A DNA stretch of 64,000 bases from positions 28,635,032 through 28,699,031 of the forward strand of contig NC_080420.1 in assembly GCF_029873635.1 (NCBI RefSeq). Direction: 5' to 3'. The translations under genes and the position numbers were made by a program. Source of the DNA: Malania oleifera (taxonomy: Eukaryota; Streptophyta; Magnoliopsida; Santalales; Ximeniaceae). This document shows, piece after piece, positions 32,636 to 44,670 of this stretch (position 1 is its first letter; each line of letters opens with the position of its first letter). The notes beneath the pieces were generated by a model. That model searched no databases. It was given only the letters and a program-made list of their open reading frames with translations, and was not told the origin of the DNA.

Positions 32636-35193
32636 TGTTAGCTTTGGTGCAATCCCAAGAGGGGGGGTGAATTGGGTATTTAAAAATTATCACCTAGGTT
32701 AAACCAGATAAGCAGTATTACTTAACCTAGGGTCTGTCTATGCAAATGTAAATCTAATCATTTATAATATAACATACACGTGCAGTAAGTAAATTGCGGA
32801 AATGTAAAGAACACGCACGATATGTTATCGGGGTTCGGCCAACTGTGCCTACGTCCCCGCCTCTAGCTCGCAAGTAAGAGGATTCCACTAACAGCTCACT
32901 TAAGGGTGGAGCGGCACCGTTTACAACCAGGTCAAATTAACACAGGGCTGACCTCAACCTTAACCAGGTCAATTAGCGGGGCTGACCTCAACCTACACGC
33001 CTTAACAGGACGACGCACCTAGCTTTCCTAACCGGGTCTAAGCCAATCCGGGACTATTCCAGGGCTAGTCTCCCTCTTCAGGCCCGTGCTTGGAAATACA
33101 ACCAAAGTGTATAAAATTTGTACACGGAAATATGCTTCTAGAAAAGCAGATGTGTGCACCAATACAGCTCAATCAATAAAGCAAGCACGAATGATATGTA
33201 GATATGCTCAGTGCTCTAATGTGTGCTAAACACTCAATCAAGTATGATAATCAATCAAGATCTAGAGTGTGTATCTAAGCAAGATTTGAAACTCAATATT
33301 CGAATATCACAAAATCATATTAGGGTTTCAAATATGCTAAGCAAGATAGATCAAACAAACTCAATATGATATTTCAATTTCTAAAGAACAATGGAGTTGT
33401 TTGAAAGATTAGCTTTTCACAAAAGGATTTTGCACACAAAATCTAGGTGTAGGTATCTTGCAACAACAATGCAAGAACCACAACCCTCAAAGTCTTCCCA
33501 CACAAGATTTATCAAATGAAATCCGTGGAAGAACTTTAGGCTATACTCTCAAATAAAATCAATCAACCTTTATACCAAAAGAGAGTATTAGCTAGAAAGA
33601 TTACGCACAACAGCCTTATAGAAATACTCACAATGCTTAGAGAAATAAAGATTGAAGAGTATGTGAGTGTTTGCAAGAAGTTTTTGGCTAATATAGGGTT
33701 TTAAGAGTTGAGAGAGTTTTGCCCTAATCAAGTTTGCTAATCCTTGCTAATAATGATAAATGAATGGGTATATATAGGCAAGGAGGTATTTTTGACCGTT
33801 GGGGACCTATTGGGCATTATTAGGAAAGTTTTAAATTATTTTAAAATAATTAACCCTGTTTAAAAAATATTAAGTGTGGTAAAAAATCAGGGCAACCCGA
33901 GAGGTCCGGTCGACCAAAAATGTTTCGGTCGACCAGGACTCAATTGGCTCGGTCGACCAGGGGACTTTTGAACTGAAAGGCTCGGTCGACCGGAGAGGGC
34001 GATTTGCCAATTTTCCGAGTTTCGGTCGACCAGGGCATTTTGAACTACCTGGTTCGGTCGACCAGACCGCTGAAAATTCACCCGAGGACCTTCCGGTCGA
34101 CCAGGTAGTTGTAGTATAAAAGCTCTCGGTCGACCGAATGGTCAAATGTTGACTCAGGAAGGTTTCGGTCGACCAGAGCATTTTGAACTATAAGTTTCGG
34201 TCGACCAAGTGGTCAAAATTTGACCCAGGGAGGTTTCGGTCGACCAGGGCTTCTTGAACTACATGTTTCGGTTGACCAGGGCGAGTTTCGGTCGACCGTG
34301 GTGAAGGCTCGGTTGACCGGGAGGTCAAAAAGTTGACTCCCACGTGGTTCGGTCGACCGGGGTCAAATGAACTGAAAGGGCTCGGTCGACCGGCCCCCTA
34401 CTTTTCTGCACAGACACTATTCAGTGTTTTGGCCATAACTTTTTCTATACAACTCCAAATTGGATTTTCTTGATACCAATAGAAAGGTAAGAGAAAATTC
34501 CACAACTTTAATGTTGAACACATTTTAAGATAATGACTTTTGGACTGAGAAAAATTTCCATCAATGAGACGGAAGAAACATGAAGGGAGTTTTTCTCTTA
34601 CGGACACGTTTCAATGTTTTGGCCATAAATTTTTCTATGTAACTCCAATTTGGACGTTCTTGATATCAAACTCAAGCTATGGTAAAATGACACAATTTTC
34701 ATTTTGAACATGATTTGATGTGACATCCAATTGAGTAAGAAAATTGTTCATTTCTAACATTTGGTCGACTAGCCGGTTGACTGACCCCTTTGAAAATTTT
34801 AGTTTTTGCCTTCTTTTAACTTTAAAACCATTTAAAAACCTTTGTATAAGTTAGGCATTTTATGACAAAAGTTTTTCATGTTATTTGGAGGTCCTATGGT
34901 CAATCTAAGGTCAGTTTGAGCATACCTACCTATCATGCATGATGCAAATTATTACAAGCCATATGAGTGCACAGTCCATAATAAAATTACATCCCAGAAT
35001 GAAGAAACTGAAAAATAAATACAAATGTAGCAGAAGATTCTTCATTCATCGGCACGAACACCGCACACCATCATAATAAGTCTTTTAGTCCCGAAGCGCG
35101 CACAAGGTGATCCTGCATACAATTCTCAGTACAACCATTAGTACCAAGAGTATTTGTCATAATCAAAACTGGGTGTGACCAATCAAGTCAACA
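32636..35193 (-). mobile_element. Family A solo LTR inside Sirevirus B 3' LTR
   Basis: A 2,558-base unit from TGTTAGCTTTGG to AAGTCAACA is flanked by the perfect duplication AAGCC (32631-32635, 35194-35198). Removing it restores LTR B sequence as seen at 42870-42890. A TATA box on the minus strand (TATATATA, 33769-33776) lies just downstream of a dense GGTCGACC array. Two diverged copies of a roughly 185-base block occupy 34420-34720. Confidence 0.93.
33897..34395 (-). promoter_or_regulatory. Dense GGTCGACC array (14 exact copies) in family A LTR
   Basis: The exact 8-base palindrome GGTCGACC occurs 14 times in about 500 bases, usually as TTCGGTCGACCAGG or CTCGGTCGACCGG, plus two GGTTGACC variants. 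A TTTTGAACT-type spacer recurs between many units. The array lies about 130 bases upstream of the TATA box on the element's strand, in U3. Confidence 0.88.
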
Positions 35194-35198
35194 AAGCC

Positions 35199-36247
35199 TT
35201 TAGAAGTATATCACCGTGAGCTTTCTTTCTAGATTGAAAGAATTCAAAGTAGGCTCAGAATTTTTGTAAGAGATTCCTAGCAAACCTTGGTAGAGAAATT
35301 TAGAAAGTAATTGCACAAGAGAGCTTTTGAGAGTATTGATATTTTTGAGAGCAAAAAAGCTTGATTGTTGTAATTGCTTGGTGTTTTTGAATCCTTAGCC
35401 ATGGGGGGTATTTAGATGTTTAATCAAGAGTATTACGCGCTACCCAAGTGACTTGGGGTGTTTCACAAGTTTTTATAACATTTAGAATTCAAAAAATCAA
35501 ATTTGAAAACTTCTCGTTTTGTTTAAAATTTAAAATCTCGAAGAGTTAGTCGACTGGGAAATAGGAGTTAGTCTCTTAGATCCATTTAAAACATTGAGAT
35601 TTTCAAAGTCAGAATGAGTTAATTGACTGGGAACACACAAGTTGCCTGAACGGACCAAACAATTGATTTTTTAATTTGGTTTTCTCGAGTTGTTTCAAAA
35701 TCAGTTCAAATATTTGCTAGTCGACTGGAAAAACCTTGTCAGTCGCCTGGACAAACCAAACAATTGATTTTTTCAATTTTGTTTCCAAATTCTTTTTGCT
35801 CTTTTGCTTTCCCCAAAATAATTTAAGATTTTTGAAAAGTATTTTCTGGGATTTTTCAAAACATGGTCTCTAAGTCAATGAGATTCCTAATAAGCTTCAA
35901 ATTCAATCTAATCATCATTTGAATGAAGTATTTACATAGAGACTCTCTTAAGACTTTAAGACACATTCTAAGTTTGGAGTCTTTATGCTTGTCTTTTGTT
36001 TAGTACATCTTGTCTTTGAGTTTCAAATCCTTTAAGTTTTATCAAATCATCTTTGAATCCATGCTTTAATAGTATAAGCTTTATAAGATCTTCTTTCTTT
36101 GGAGTATAAGCTTTCAATAATCCTTGTGTGCACTTGATTTTGTATTCACATACTTGAGTCTTGAAATATCATCACTTAACCAAATATATTAAATTCCTCT
36201 GATTTGTTATCATCAAAACAAGATTTTTAAGCCTTGTAAGGCCAACA
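35199..36247 (-). repeat. Sirevirus B 3' LTR, right part
   Basis: Matches 42886-43903 closely and ends TGTAAGGCCAACA. GTCGAC units (TTAGTCGACTGGG, CTAGTCGACTGGAA and decayed forms) lie at 35537-35755. Confidence 0.85.
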
Positions 36248-36251
36248 ATCT

Positions 36252-38946
36252 TGTTGGAATTGGTGTGATCCCAAAAGGGGGGGGGTGAATTGGGTTTTAA
36301 AACATTTTTCGCTAATTTAAACAATTACGCCGATTCACCACATATCATATCACATTCAATGTATATACATGCATGTAAAATAAATTTAACAGTGAAAGCA
36401 AAATACACTTGTGCAATATCTTATTTAAATCAAATGTGTGTATGCAAATAATTTTGATATTAAATATACATTCATACACATGTTGAAATTAAAGTGCAGG
36501 AATTTAAATAAGATAGAGAGAGTGACAGCAGATTTGTTATTGAGGTTCGGCCAAACTAGACTACGTCCCCGCCTTGGGCATACCCCCTAAGGATTCCACT
36601 ATACCTGCTCACTTAATCGGGCGGAGCAAAAGCCTTTTACATCCTCTCCTTACGGGGCAAGAAAAACCTCAGTTCAATTTTCGGGTTGAACCAAACCGGT
36701 CTCACTTACGGGGCTGAGACTCCCCAGTTCAATTCTAAGCTGAACCCAACCATCACACCTTACTAGGATGGCACACCTAGCCTTCTAACCAGGTCTAAGC
36801 CAGTTCGGGACTTTCTTAACCAAGTCTAAGTCTATCCGGGACTCTTCACAGGGCAAGTCTCCCTCTTCAAGCCATGCTTGGAATACAAATATATTTAAAA
36901 GAATTTGCGTACAAACAAATGCTTCTAAACTAAGCAGGGACGTACAACATTAAAATCTAATATGCACTCTCATATGATTTTGAAATGAAGCTTATGTAGA
37001 GTATGGGTTTTCATTCAAAATATTTTTCAAGTAAAACTTGAGAGTTTGGAAAATGATTTTCTTTTCCAAAATGATTGACCTTTCAAATTCAAATCATAAA
37101 GGTTACCAAGCAAAAATGAATATATGCTTTAGCATTTTTTTCAAGAAGCTTTTCAAGCCAATATATATTAATGAATATATGTTCAAAGCTCTTAAATAAC
37201 CCAAAAAGTTTCGCCAAAAATATACTTCAAGATAAGTAGGAGAAACTAAGATTTTGCTATCAAAATGATTGACCTTTATAAAATAAAAAGAGAAGTCTCT
37301 CAAGCAAGTATATATTAAATTGATATATACTCAAGGCTCCCTCTTGTATAACCCAAAGAAATTCTCCAACAAATGTATTTCAAGATAAGAGTAGGAGAAT
37401 ATTAGGGTTTTCTTCAAAATGATTGACCTTAGTAAATTTAATCCCAATAAGGCATTCAAGCAAAATATGAGCAGGAATATTAGCCCAAGCCTTCAAGACA
37501 TTATTTACAAGAAATTTCTCCAAAAAATATTTTTCCAAATAAAAGAATATGGGAGAAATTTAATCTTTGAAAACATGAAAAATAGAAAGGCCTTCAAGCA
37601 ATATACATATAGAGAATGTTATATGCTCAAGCCTCTTCAAATATAACCCCAAAAATATTTTCCACAAAAATGGTTTTCAAAAGAAGAGAATAAGAGACAT
37701 TTTAATCTTTGAAAATATACAACAAATGAAAGAAGAAGGCCATTAAACAATATATATGTATATGATATATGCTTAAGCCTCTTCACATAAAACCCCCAAA
37801 AATATTTTCTCCCAAAATGATTTTCAAATAAAAGAAGAGTAGGAGAAAAATGAAAACTTAAATAACAAATGGGGTATAGAAGTGTGGGAGAATCAAATAA
37901 TGATAAACTAAATTAACAAAGGGATTCTTCAACAATTTTCAAGTGTTTTGGGGTTGTATTTTAGGCAAAAACCCCTTGTGACCGTTATATAGCCGTTGGA
38001 ACCTTCAAATATTTTTTTATTTTGAAAATTAGTCATTTTTTGGTCTTTGGGATGCTTTCCCGAGAAGTTCGATCGACCAAGGTCCAGGTACGGTCAACCG
38101 AGGCTTGAAATCCGCAAGTTTCGGTCGACCGTAGTGAAGGTTTGGTCGATCAGCCTCGACTTTTCTACGAGGACACTGTTCAGTATTTTGGCCATAACTT
38201 TTTCTATACAACTTCAAATTAGATTTTCTTGATATCAATAGAAATGTAAGAGAAAATCCCACAACTTTCATGTTAAACACAGTTTAAGATAATGAGTTTT
38301 GGTTTAATAAAAATGCCTATCAATGAGACGGAAGAAACATGAAGGGAGTTTTTCTATTACGGACACATTTCAATGTTTTAGCCATAACTTTTTTCTGTGT
38401 AACTCCAATTTGGACGTTCTTGGTATCAAACGAAAGCTATGGAAAAATGCCACAATTTTTATGTTGAACATAATTTGATATGAGATTGAATTGAGTGAGA
38501 AAATTGTTCATTTCTAACATTCGGTCGACTAGCCGGTTGACCGACCCCTTTGAAAAATTTAGTTTTTGCCTTCTTTTAACTTTAAAACCATTTAAAAACC
38601 TTTGTATAAGTTATAAATTTTATGAAAAGAGTTTTTCATGTTATTTGGACATCCTATGGTCAATCTAAGGTCGAGTATAGCTTCAATTTTAAATCATGTA
38701 AGATGCATACACATTCAACCCTAATTACTATTACAACTAAGAAAATAAATAAAGTCTTCGTGTCTTCTACACCTCAATGCTCCATGGAATACGCCGATTG
38801 GTGTTCTTCTCAGTGCTCTTTACGACTTCAATTTTGCATTCATCACTTGTACTTACAAAAATATAAACCTATTCACACTTAGTTACACAAGTGGGATGCT
38901 GTGGTTTGTCATTATCAAAACAGGGATCAGACTCAAAAAGTCAACA
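36252..38946 (-). mobile_element. Family A solo LTR next to Sirevirus B 3' LTR
   Basis: A 2,695-base unit from TGTTGGAATTGGTG to AAAAAGTCAACA has near-matching flanks AATCT (36247-36251) and GATCT (38947-38951). The bases after it (CCCCTTTTTTATGATGAC) are the PPT of B, so it landed four bases from the end of B's LTR. It has fewer palindromes (38065-38155, 38520-38550) than the copy at 32636. Confidence 0.88.
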
Positions 38947-38951
38947 GATCT

Positions 38952-40019
38952 CCCCTTTTTTATGATGACAAACATGGAGCAAAAATGAGTAAACCTTAAA
39001 AGGCTCCCCCTTATAATAAGCATTTTAACAATATTTGTAATATCAAGATCAATTTCATATTAATTTCAATATCATGCTCATATATCAAGATTAGCTCAAT
39101 ATCAAATCATGTCATAATTCAAGATCAATTATCATGCTCAATTTTTGCCCAAAACTTCTCCCCCTTTTGACATTAATGAAAAAGAGTAAGATATCAAGAA
39201 AAACATATAAATACGAAGACAAAGAGCAACCATAAGTAAAAGTATATATCCAGTGAAGGCACAAAGCAGAAACAAAAGATAGACAATAAGTCCCAAAATA
39301 GCATGAGAAAATATATAAAAGATTGTGTATCAGAATTCTCAATAATTTCTAGTAATCATGTTATCATTACAAGCAAAGCTCCCCCTGAATGAAATGTATT
39401 TCATGTTCAATAAATTCATAATTTCATTCTTGAAGTGTAAACTATATTCATGAAGGTGTCAAGATTACCCATCATGCTTTTAAATTTATCATGTCATGCT
39501 CAAATATCAATTAATTTCATCTAAGTGCTCATGGATACCAATATCAAGAATAATACCAATATCATAACATGCTCATGTTTAGCAAGTTATTTTAATTTTG
39601 CAACTCAATCTCTCTATTTTGATTTATCATTTGATGAAGCTTCAAATGACTTTCTAAATTGGTTTTTTGATTTCAAAGATAAGCCTTGTACAATCCAAGC
39701 TTTCTGGATTTGTGGCCAACAATACCATTTTTGTATTCATTTGTTTCAATGTCAGTCATCAATAAGCTCATAAACTCTTCTTTAAGATTTTCCATTTCAA
39801 CTAGTTCAATATCCTTGTATTAAATTTGATTAAGTAGCTTTCCATATATTGAACAAGGAGAAATTTTCTTCTTATATGTGAATTGGCTATCTTGAATCTT
39901 GTAGGCTATGGAGGCATCCTTTTTCATTTTAGTATAGATTTAGCTTTCTTAATTTCTAAAAAGGGAATGACTAATCCTAATATCTTTGGAGTCTTAGTTT
40001 GTGAACTAGGTTTTTTATC
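38952..40019 (-). other. Noncoding 3' interior of Sirevirus B
   Basis: No pol domain is present. Besides the main PPT, AGGGGGAGC/AGGGGGAG motifs (minus strand) recur near 39002, 39170 and 39382. Extra polypurine tracts upstream of the 3' LTR are a known feature of Sireviruses. Confidence 0.65.
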
Positions 40020-41815
40020 TAGGTACCCATACATTCTTGGGTCCAAATAGTTTAACAAGAGTTGATTCTTTTATTCTCCAAACTTGTTTGATTTTTGCAC
40101 CATTTCTTTTTAATGGACATTCAAACTTAATGTGTCATTTCTCCTTACATAGAAAACATGTGGTATGTGTGTGGGCATTTGAGGAGTTGCTAGCATAATC
40201 TTTGGAGAATTTTGCAAGGTACCCGATGTAGAGGTTTTTTTCCTTGTATTCTTAACTCCATTGAATCTTATGCTTTCTTTATTCAAGGACATTCTTTGTG
40301 CGCCAATCATTTTATCAAGATTTTCTTTTCCTCTAGTGAAGTTGTAAATAATTTTATTTTGATCCTCAATTTTCTTTTCAAGATCACAGATTTTTAGGTC
40401 TTGTGTATTTTTACCATTTTCTTGATTTTGAGATATTTTGCTGATTTTGTTTTCTTGTTCGGAAATATATAGATCTTTCTCATTATCAATGGAAGTTTGG
40501 GATCTTAGATCTTCCAATTCTTTCATCACCTTTTCATTCTTACTTTCTAATCTCTTGATTTTTAAATTCTTTTCTCTTTCAGTAAGATTTTTAGATTCTA
40601 ATTCTTTCATAATAGCTTCATTCTTATTTTTCAATGAAGTATATTGTTTAGTTACTTTAACTAGAATTTTATGAACCTTGAATAGTTTGCTTTGTAATTT
40701 TTCATAAGATGGCATACTCTAATCATTGGATTCATCAGATGAGCAAGATTCATTGTATGAGTCATTTAATGATTTGGATGTAGAACTTTGTTCTTTATCA
40801 TCGTCTCATGCCATAAAGCAAGTATAAGCAACTTCTTGGTCACTTGATTCACTTTTTGAACTACTAGAACTTATATTGTCCCATGTAGTTGCCTTCATCA
40901 CCTTTTTCTTTTTCTTCTTAAAATCCCTCTTGAGCTGTGGACAATCCGGTTTAATATGCCCAACTTTCTTACAATTATAACAAGTATGGGGTTCATTTTT
41001 AGTTTCTTTTTTACTTGTTTCCTCTTCATATGATTTGGAGTCCCTCAAATTTTTTGTAAATTTATTCTTCTTTCTAAGGATTTTTACAAGTTTCTTGGTC
41101 ATGAAGGCTATATCATTTACATCCATCACTTCTTCATCTTCATCACTAGAGCTTTCATATGAAGCTTTAAATGCAATGGGTTCCTTATTTTTAGATTTTT
41201 CACTTCTTTCGTTTATTGTCATCTCATAAGTGAGTAGAGAACCTATTAATTCATCTAGGGAGGTGTTTTTCAAATTTTTTCCTTCAATTATTGCAGTGGC
41301 CTTAGGTTCCCAAATCGGTAGAAGTCCTCTAAGAATTTTTCGGATCATTTCATAAGTTGAGTAATTCTTTCCTAAGGCATTGAGAGAGTTTATTATATGA
41401 GTGAACCTAACATACATACTAGTGATGGTTTCATCCGGGTTCATCCTAAAGGCCTCATACTCGCTTATGAGCATGCTGATTCTACTATCTCTAACATCAA
41501 TAGTTCCTTCATAGGTTACCTCTGACTTTTCCCAAATTTCTTTGGCTGACTTACGTGTCATGACCCTATTAAACTCATTACATCCAAGACACAATATAGT
41601 GCATTCATGACACTGGAATTAACTTGCGGCATCTTAAAATCATTATCGGTCATGTCTCTTTCCTCTTTGGGTACTTCTTTGTTATCTATGTTTTTGGTAG
41701 GGACAAGGTCACCATGTGTGACAACTTTCCAAACTTTCCAATCTATGGTTTGGAGGTATATTTTCATTTGTTGTTTCCAAAAAGTATAGTTTAGACTGCA
41801 AAAGAGGGGTGGTTT
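40020..41815 (-). pseudogene. gag: Sirevirus B gag
   Basis: Minus-strand gag in several frames. It starts F-W-K-Q-Q-M-K-I-Y-L-Q-T-I-D near 41780, with N-A-L-Y-C-V-L-D up to a frameshift at about 41580. It resumes N-E-F-N-R-V-M-T-R-K-S-A-K-E-I-W. The UBN2-type core follows (S-K-I-like S-R-I-S-M-L, then W-E-P-K-A-T-A-I), ending L-I-G-S-L-L-T-Y-E. An intact zinc knuckle C-Y-N-C-K-K-V-G-H-I-K-P-D-C lies at about 40943-40984. A long coiled coil follows (40160-40715, Glu/Lys-rich heptads), typical of Sirevirus gag. Stops at 40806 and 40716 break it. The upstream start codon is missing. Confidence 0.87.
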
Positions 41816-41907
41816 ATAAGAGGATTAACCCTCGATAAAGCGAGATACACCTAGGTGTGCCATAGGGATTTTTATGTAGCTTCTAGTTTAAGATTTACTA
41901 CAACCCC

Positions 41908-41919
41908 GCTCTGATACCA
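41908..41919 (-). other. Sirevirus B primer-binding site
   Basis: The minus strand reads TGGTATCAGAGC, the initiator Met tRNA site, two bases from the 5' LTR end at 41922. Confidence 0.95.
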
Positions 41920-41921
41920 AT

Positions 41922-43903
41922 TGAAAAAGAAGGTAAATTCCCAAGAGGGGGATGAATTGGGATTTTAAAAATTCTTTTTAATTTCTTTGATTTATTCTTC
42001 CTTAACTTATTTTAAGTTCAGCAACCACTCAAGCAAAGTTATTTTTTTCATTTTATTACAAGTTCAGTGGAAAATTAACTTTACAAAACTTTTATGAATG
42101 TATATACCAAGTTGAATATCTCGTTCAACACCTTAACACAATCCAATCAACACAATCACAACATAATACACAATAGATAAAGCATTCGGCAATGCTTTCG
42201 AAGTTTAAGCACTTTTGTAACTCAAAGTAGAGTTTGAGAATATATGTTTGCTGATTAGAAGCCCTGTATTTGGTACCAGTTTTCTCAATATGAAATACAA
42301 TTCAAACTTTCAACATTCTTCCAAAACCTCAGACTTTGAATAAACTTTTAGTTAATAAGTCTTAGGTGTTAACCAATCAATGTACTCCCTTTATGGTTTC
42401 CGCAATTTTATTGATCAAACAACGTACTCCCTTTCGGTTTCCATAATCCCAAAATCAAATTAATCCTTGGTTTATTTATTTTCCAATCCACGTATTTATT
42501 AAGAATAAAAAAATTAAAATCCAACCACATAGCTTATATGAACATAAAATTAAATGAGAGTAGGGAAGAGAGTGAGACGAGAGTTTTTATGAGGTTTGGC
42601 TATACCCGCCTACATCCTCGCCTTAGGTTAAACCACCCAAGGATTCCACTATAACCACTCCTTTACGAACAAAAGCAACCTTACAATCTCTCCTTCAATA
42701 GGCTAAAGTTCACCTCTCCAAACGATACCCCATGCTTGGTCTAACAACGATTCAAAACCTGAACCGTCTACAAAACAAGAACAAGTTTTAGTGTACAAAG
42801 ACACTCTCAACAAGAGCTAATTAGTACAACAATTAAGCACTAAAATATACTTCAATTCAAAATAACAATTGAAAGAATTTGAAGCCTTTAGAAGTATATC
42901 ACCGTGAGCTTTCTTTCTAAATTGAAAGAATTCAAAGTAGGCTCAGAATTTTTGTAAGAAATTCCTAGCAAACCTCAGTAGAGAAATTTAGAAAGTAATT
43001 GCACAAGAGAGCTTTCGAGAGTATTGAGAGTTTTGAGAGTGAGAAAGCTTGATTGTTGTAATTGCTTAGTGTTCGAATCCTTAGCCTTGGGGGTATTTAT
43101 AGATGTTTAATCAAGAGTATTTCGTGCTTCCCAAGTGACTTGGAGTGTTTCCCAAGTTTTTATAACGTTTAGAATTCAAAAAATCAAATTTGAAAACTTC
43201 TCGTTATGTTTAAAATTTAAAATCTCGAAGATTCAGTCGACTGGGAAATAGGAGTCAGTCGCCTAGATCCATTTAAAACACTGAGATTTTCAAAGTCCGA
43301 ACGAGTCAGTCGATTGGGAACACATGAGTTGGTCGCTTGGGGCCTCTCGGATTATTTCAAAATCAATTCAAATATTTGTCAGTCGACCGGAAAAACCTTG
43401 CTAGTCGCCTAGATGACCAAACAATTAATTTTTCAATTTTGTTTCCAAATTCTTTTTGCTCTTTTGCTTTCCCCAAAATAATTTAAGATTTTTGAAAAGT
43501 ATTTTTTAGGATTTTTCAAAACATGGTTTCTAAGTCAATGAGATTCCTAATGAGCTTCAAAGTCAATCTAATCATCATTTGAATGAAGTACGTACATAGA
43601 GACTCACTTAAGATTTTAAGACACATTCTAAGCTTGGAGTCTTTATGTTTGTCCTTTGTTTAGTCTATCTTGTCTTTGAGTTTCAAATCCTCTAAATTTT
43701 ATCAAATCATCTTTGAATCCATGCTTTAATAGTATAAGCTTTATGAGATCTTCTTTGGAGTATAAGTTTTCAATAATCCTTGTGTGCACTTGACCTTGTA
43801 TTTACATACTTGAGTCCTGAAATATCATCACTTAACCAAATATATTAAATTCCTCTAATTTGTTATCATCAAAATAAGATTTTTAAGCCTTGTAAGGCCA
43901 ACA
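41922..43903 (-). repeat. Sirevirus B 5' LTR
   Basis: A 1,982-base LTR bordered by the PBS and by TGTAAGGCCAACA at 43903. GTCGAC-centred units (TCAGTCGACTGGG, TCAGTCGATTGGG, TCAGTCGACCGG, with related AGTCGCCTAG) lie at 43228-43400. It cuts into copia element F at 43904. Confidence 0.87.
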
Positions 43904-44670
43904 CTGTCCCTTTTCAAGGGATGTCTCTTCAAGAGTTTTCTCTTCAGGAGATTCTTCTTCAGGAGGTTCCTCTTCAAGAGGTTTTATAATAGGAATTTCA
44001 TTTTTAGGAGAAATGGGTTTGTTAATGTCGAACGAATTATCCACCTATGAAACCTCTTTTGGAGTGTTTACAGATTTTAATCTTCTACTTATGGGAGTTT
44101 TATCTTTTGCACCAACAGGTCTTCCACGCTTAACTTGTGGTCTAGGTTCATTAGCCGGCTATTATCCTTCAGGAACATCAATATGTGCTGAAATATTTGT
44201 AGCAAGTATATGGAATTTTAGTATGGTCTTGGTATCTGCAAAAGAATCTGGTAATTGATTTGCAACTCCTTGCAAATGGATAATCCTCTGAACTGCAAGT
44301 TCACTTTGATTTGTGCGAGAATCTAAATAAGATAAACTCATGGCATTCCATGTGATTTCATGTTGTGCTTCAAGCACTGATTTAGCTCCCCCAAATGTAG
44401 GGAATACTGCTTCATCAAAACTGCAATCTTGAAACTGTGCTTTAAACAAATCACCTGTTAAAGGTTCAAGATATCTAAAAATAGAAGGGGAATCAAAATC
44501 AACATAGATACCGAGCTTATGTTGAGGACCCATTTTAGTTCTTTGAGGAGGGGCAATAAGAACATATACTGCACAACGAAAAGTTCTTAAATAAAAAATA
44601 TCAGGTTGTTGCCCAAAAACTAATTACATTGGTGAAAGATTATTGTAAGTAGTTGGCTTTATACGAAATG
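43904..44670 (-). pseudogene. Copia element F: integrase C-terminal region
   Basis: Minus-strand reading continues the integrase interrupted at 55626. It shows L-V-F-G-Q-Q-P-D-I, then A-P-P-Q-R-T-K-M-G-P-Q-H-K-L-G-I-Y-V-D-F-D, then Y-L-E-P-L-T-G-D-L-F-K-A-Q-F. Next come R-G-R-P-V-G-A-K-D-K and a Glu/Pro-rich repeat (P-P-E-E-E-S-P-E-E-K, about 43910-43990). Stops occur at several places. It ends abruptly at the B border. The RT that should follow is not in the window. Confidence 0.88.

Larger units (their letters stand above)
32543..43903 (-). mobile_element. Sirevirus B: gag-only copia element, left LTR truncated
   Basis: 5' LTR 41922-43903, PBS 41908-41919, gag remnants about 40020-41815, a noncoding interior, PPT and 3' LTR on the minus strand. 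The 3' LTR lacks about the first 880 bases in window order, at the joint with LTR C. Two family A solo LTRs are inserted in it. Between gag and the 3' LTR there is no protease, integrase or RT, so the copy is non-autonomous. The CCCCTTTTTTATGATGACAAA 3' junction and the gag type (UBN2, zinc knuckle, coiled coil) place it among Sireviruses. Confidence 0.82.

Noticed and set aside
33897-34395. CRISPR-like array
   Set aside because: Regular short palindromic repeats are present, but spacers are related to one another, the repeat is only 8-14 bases, and the context is a plant LTR.
38029-38280. Frames across palindrome arrays (also 33870-34181 and 46092-46277)
   Set aside because: Repeated R-P-like residues come from GGTCGACC repeats; there is no start context or domain.
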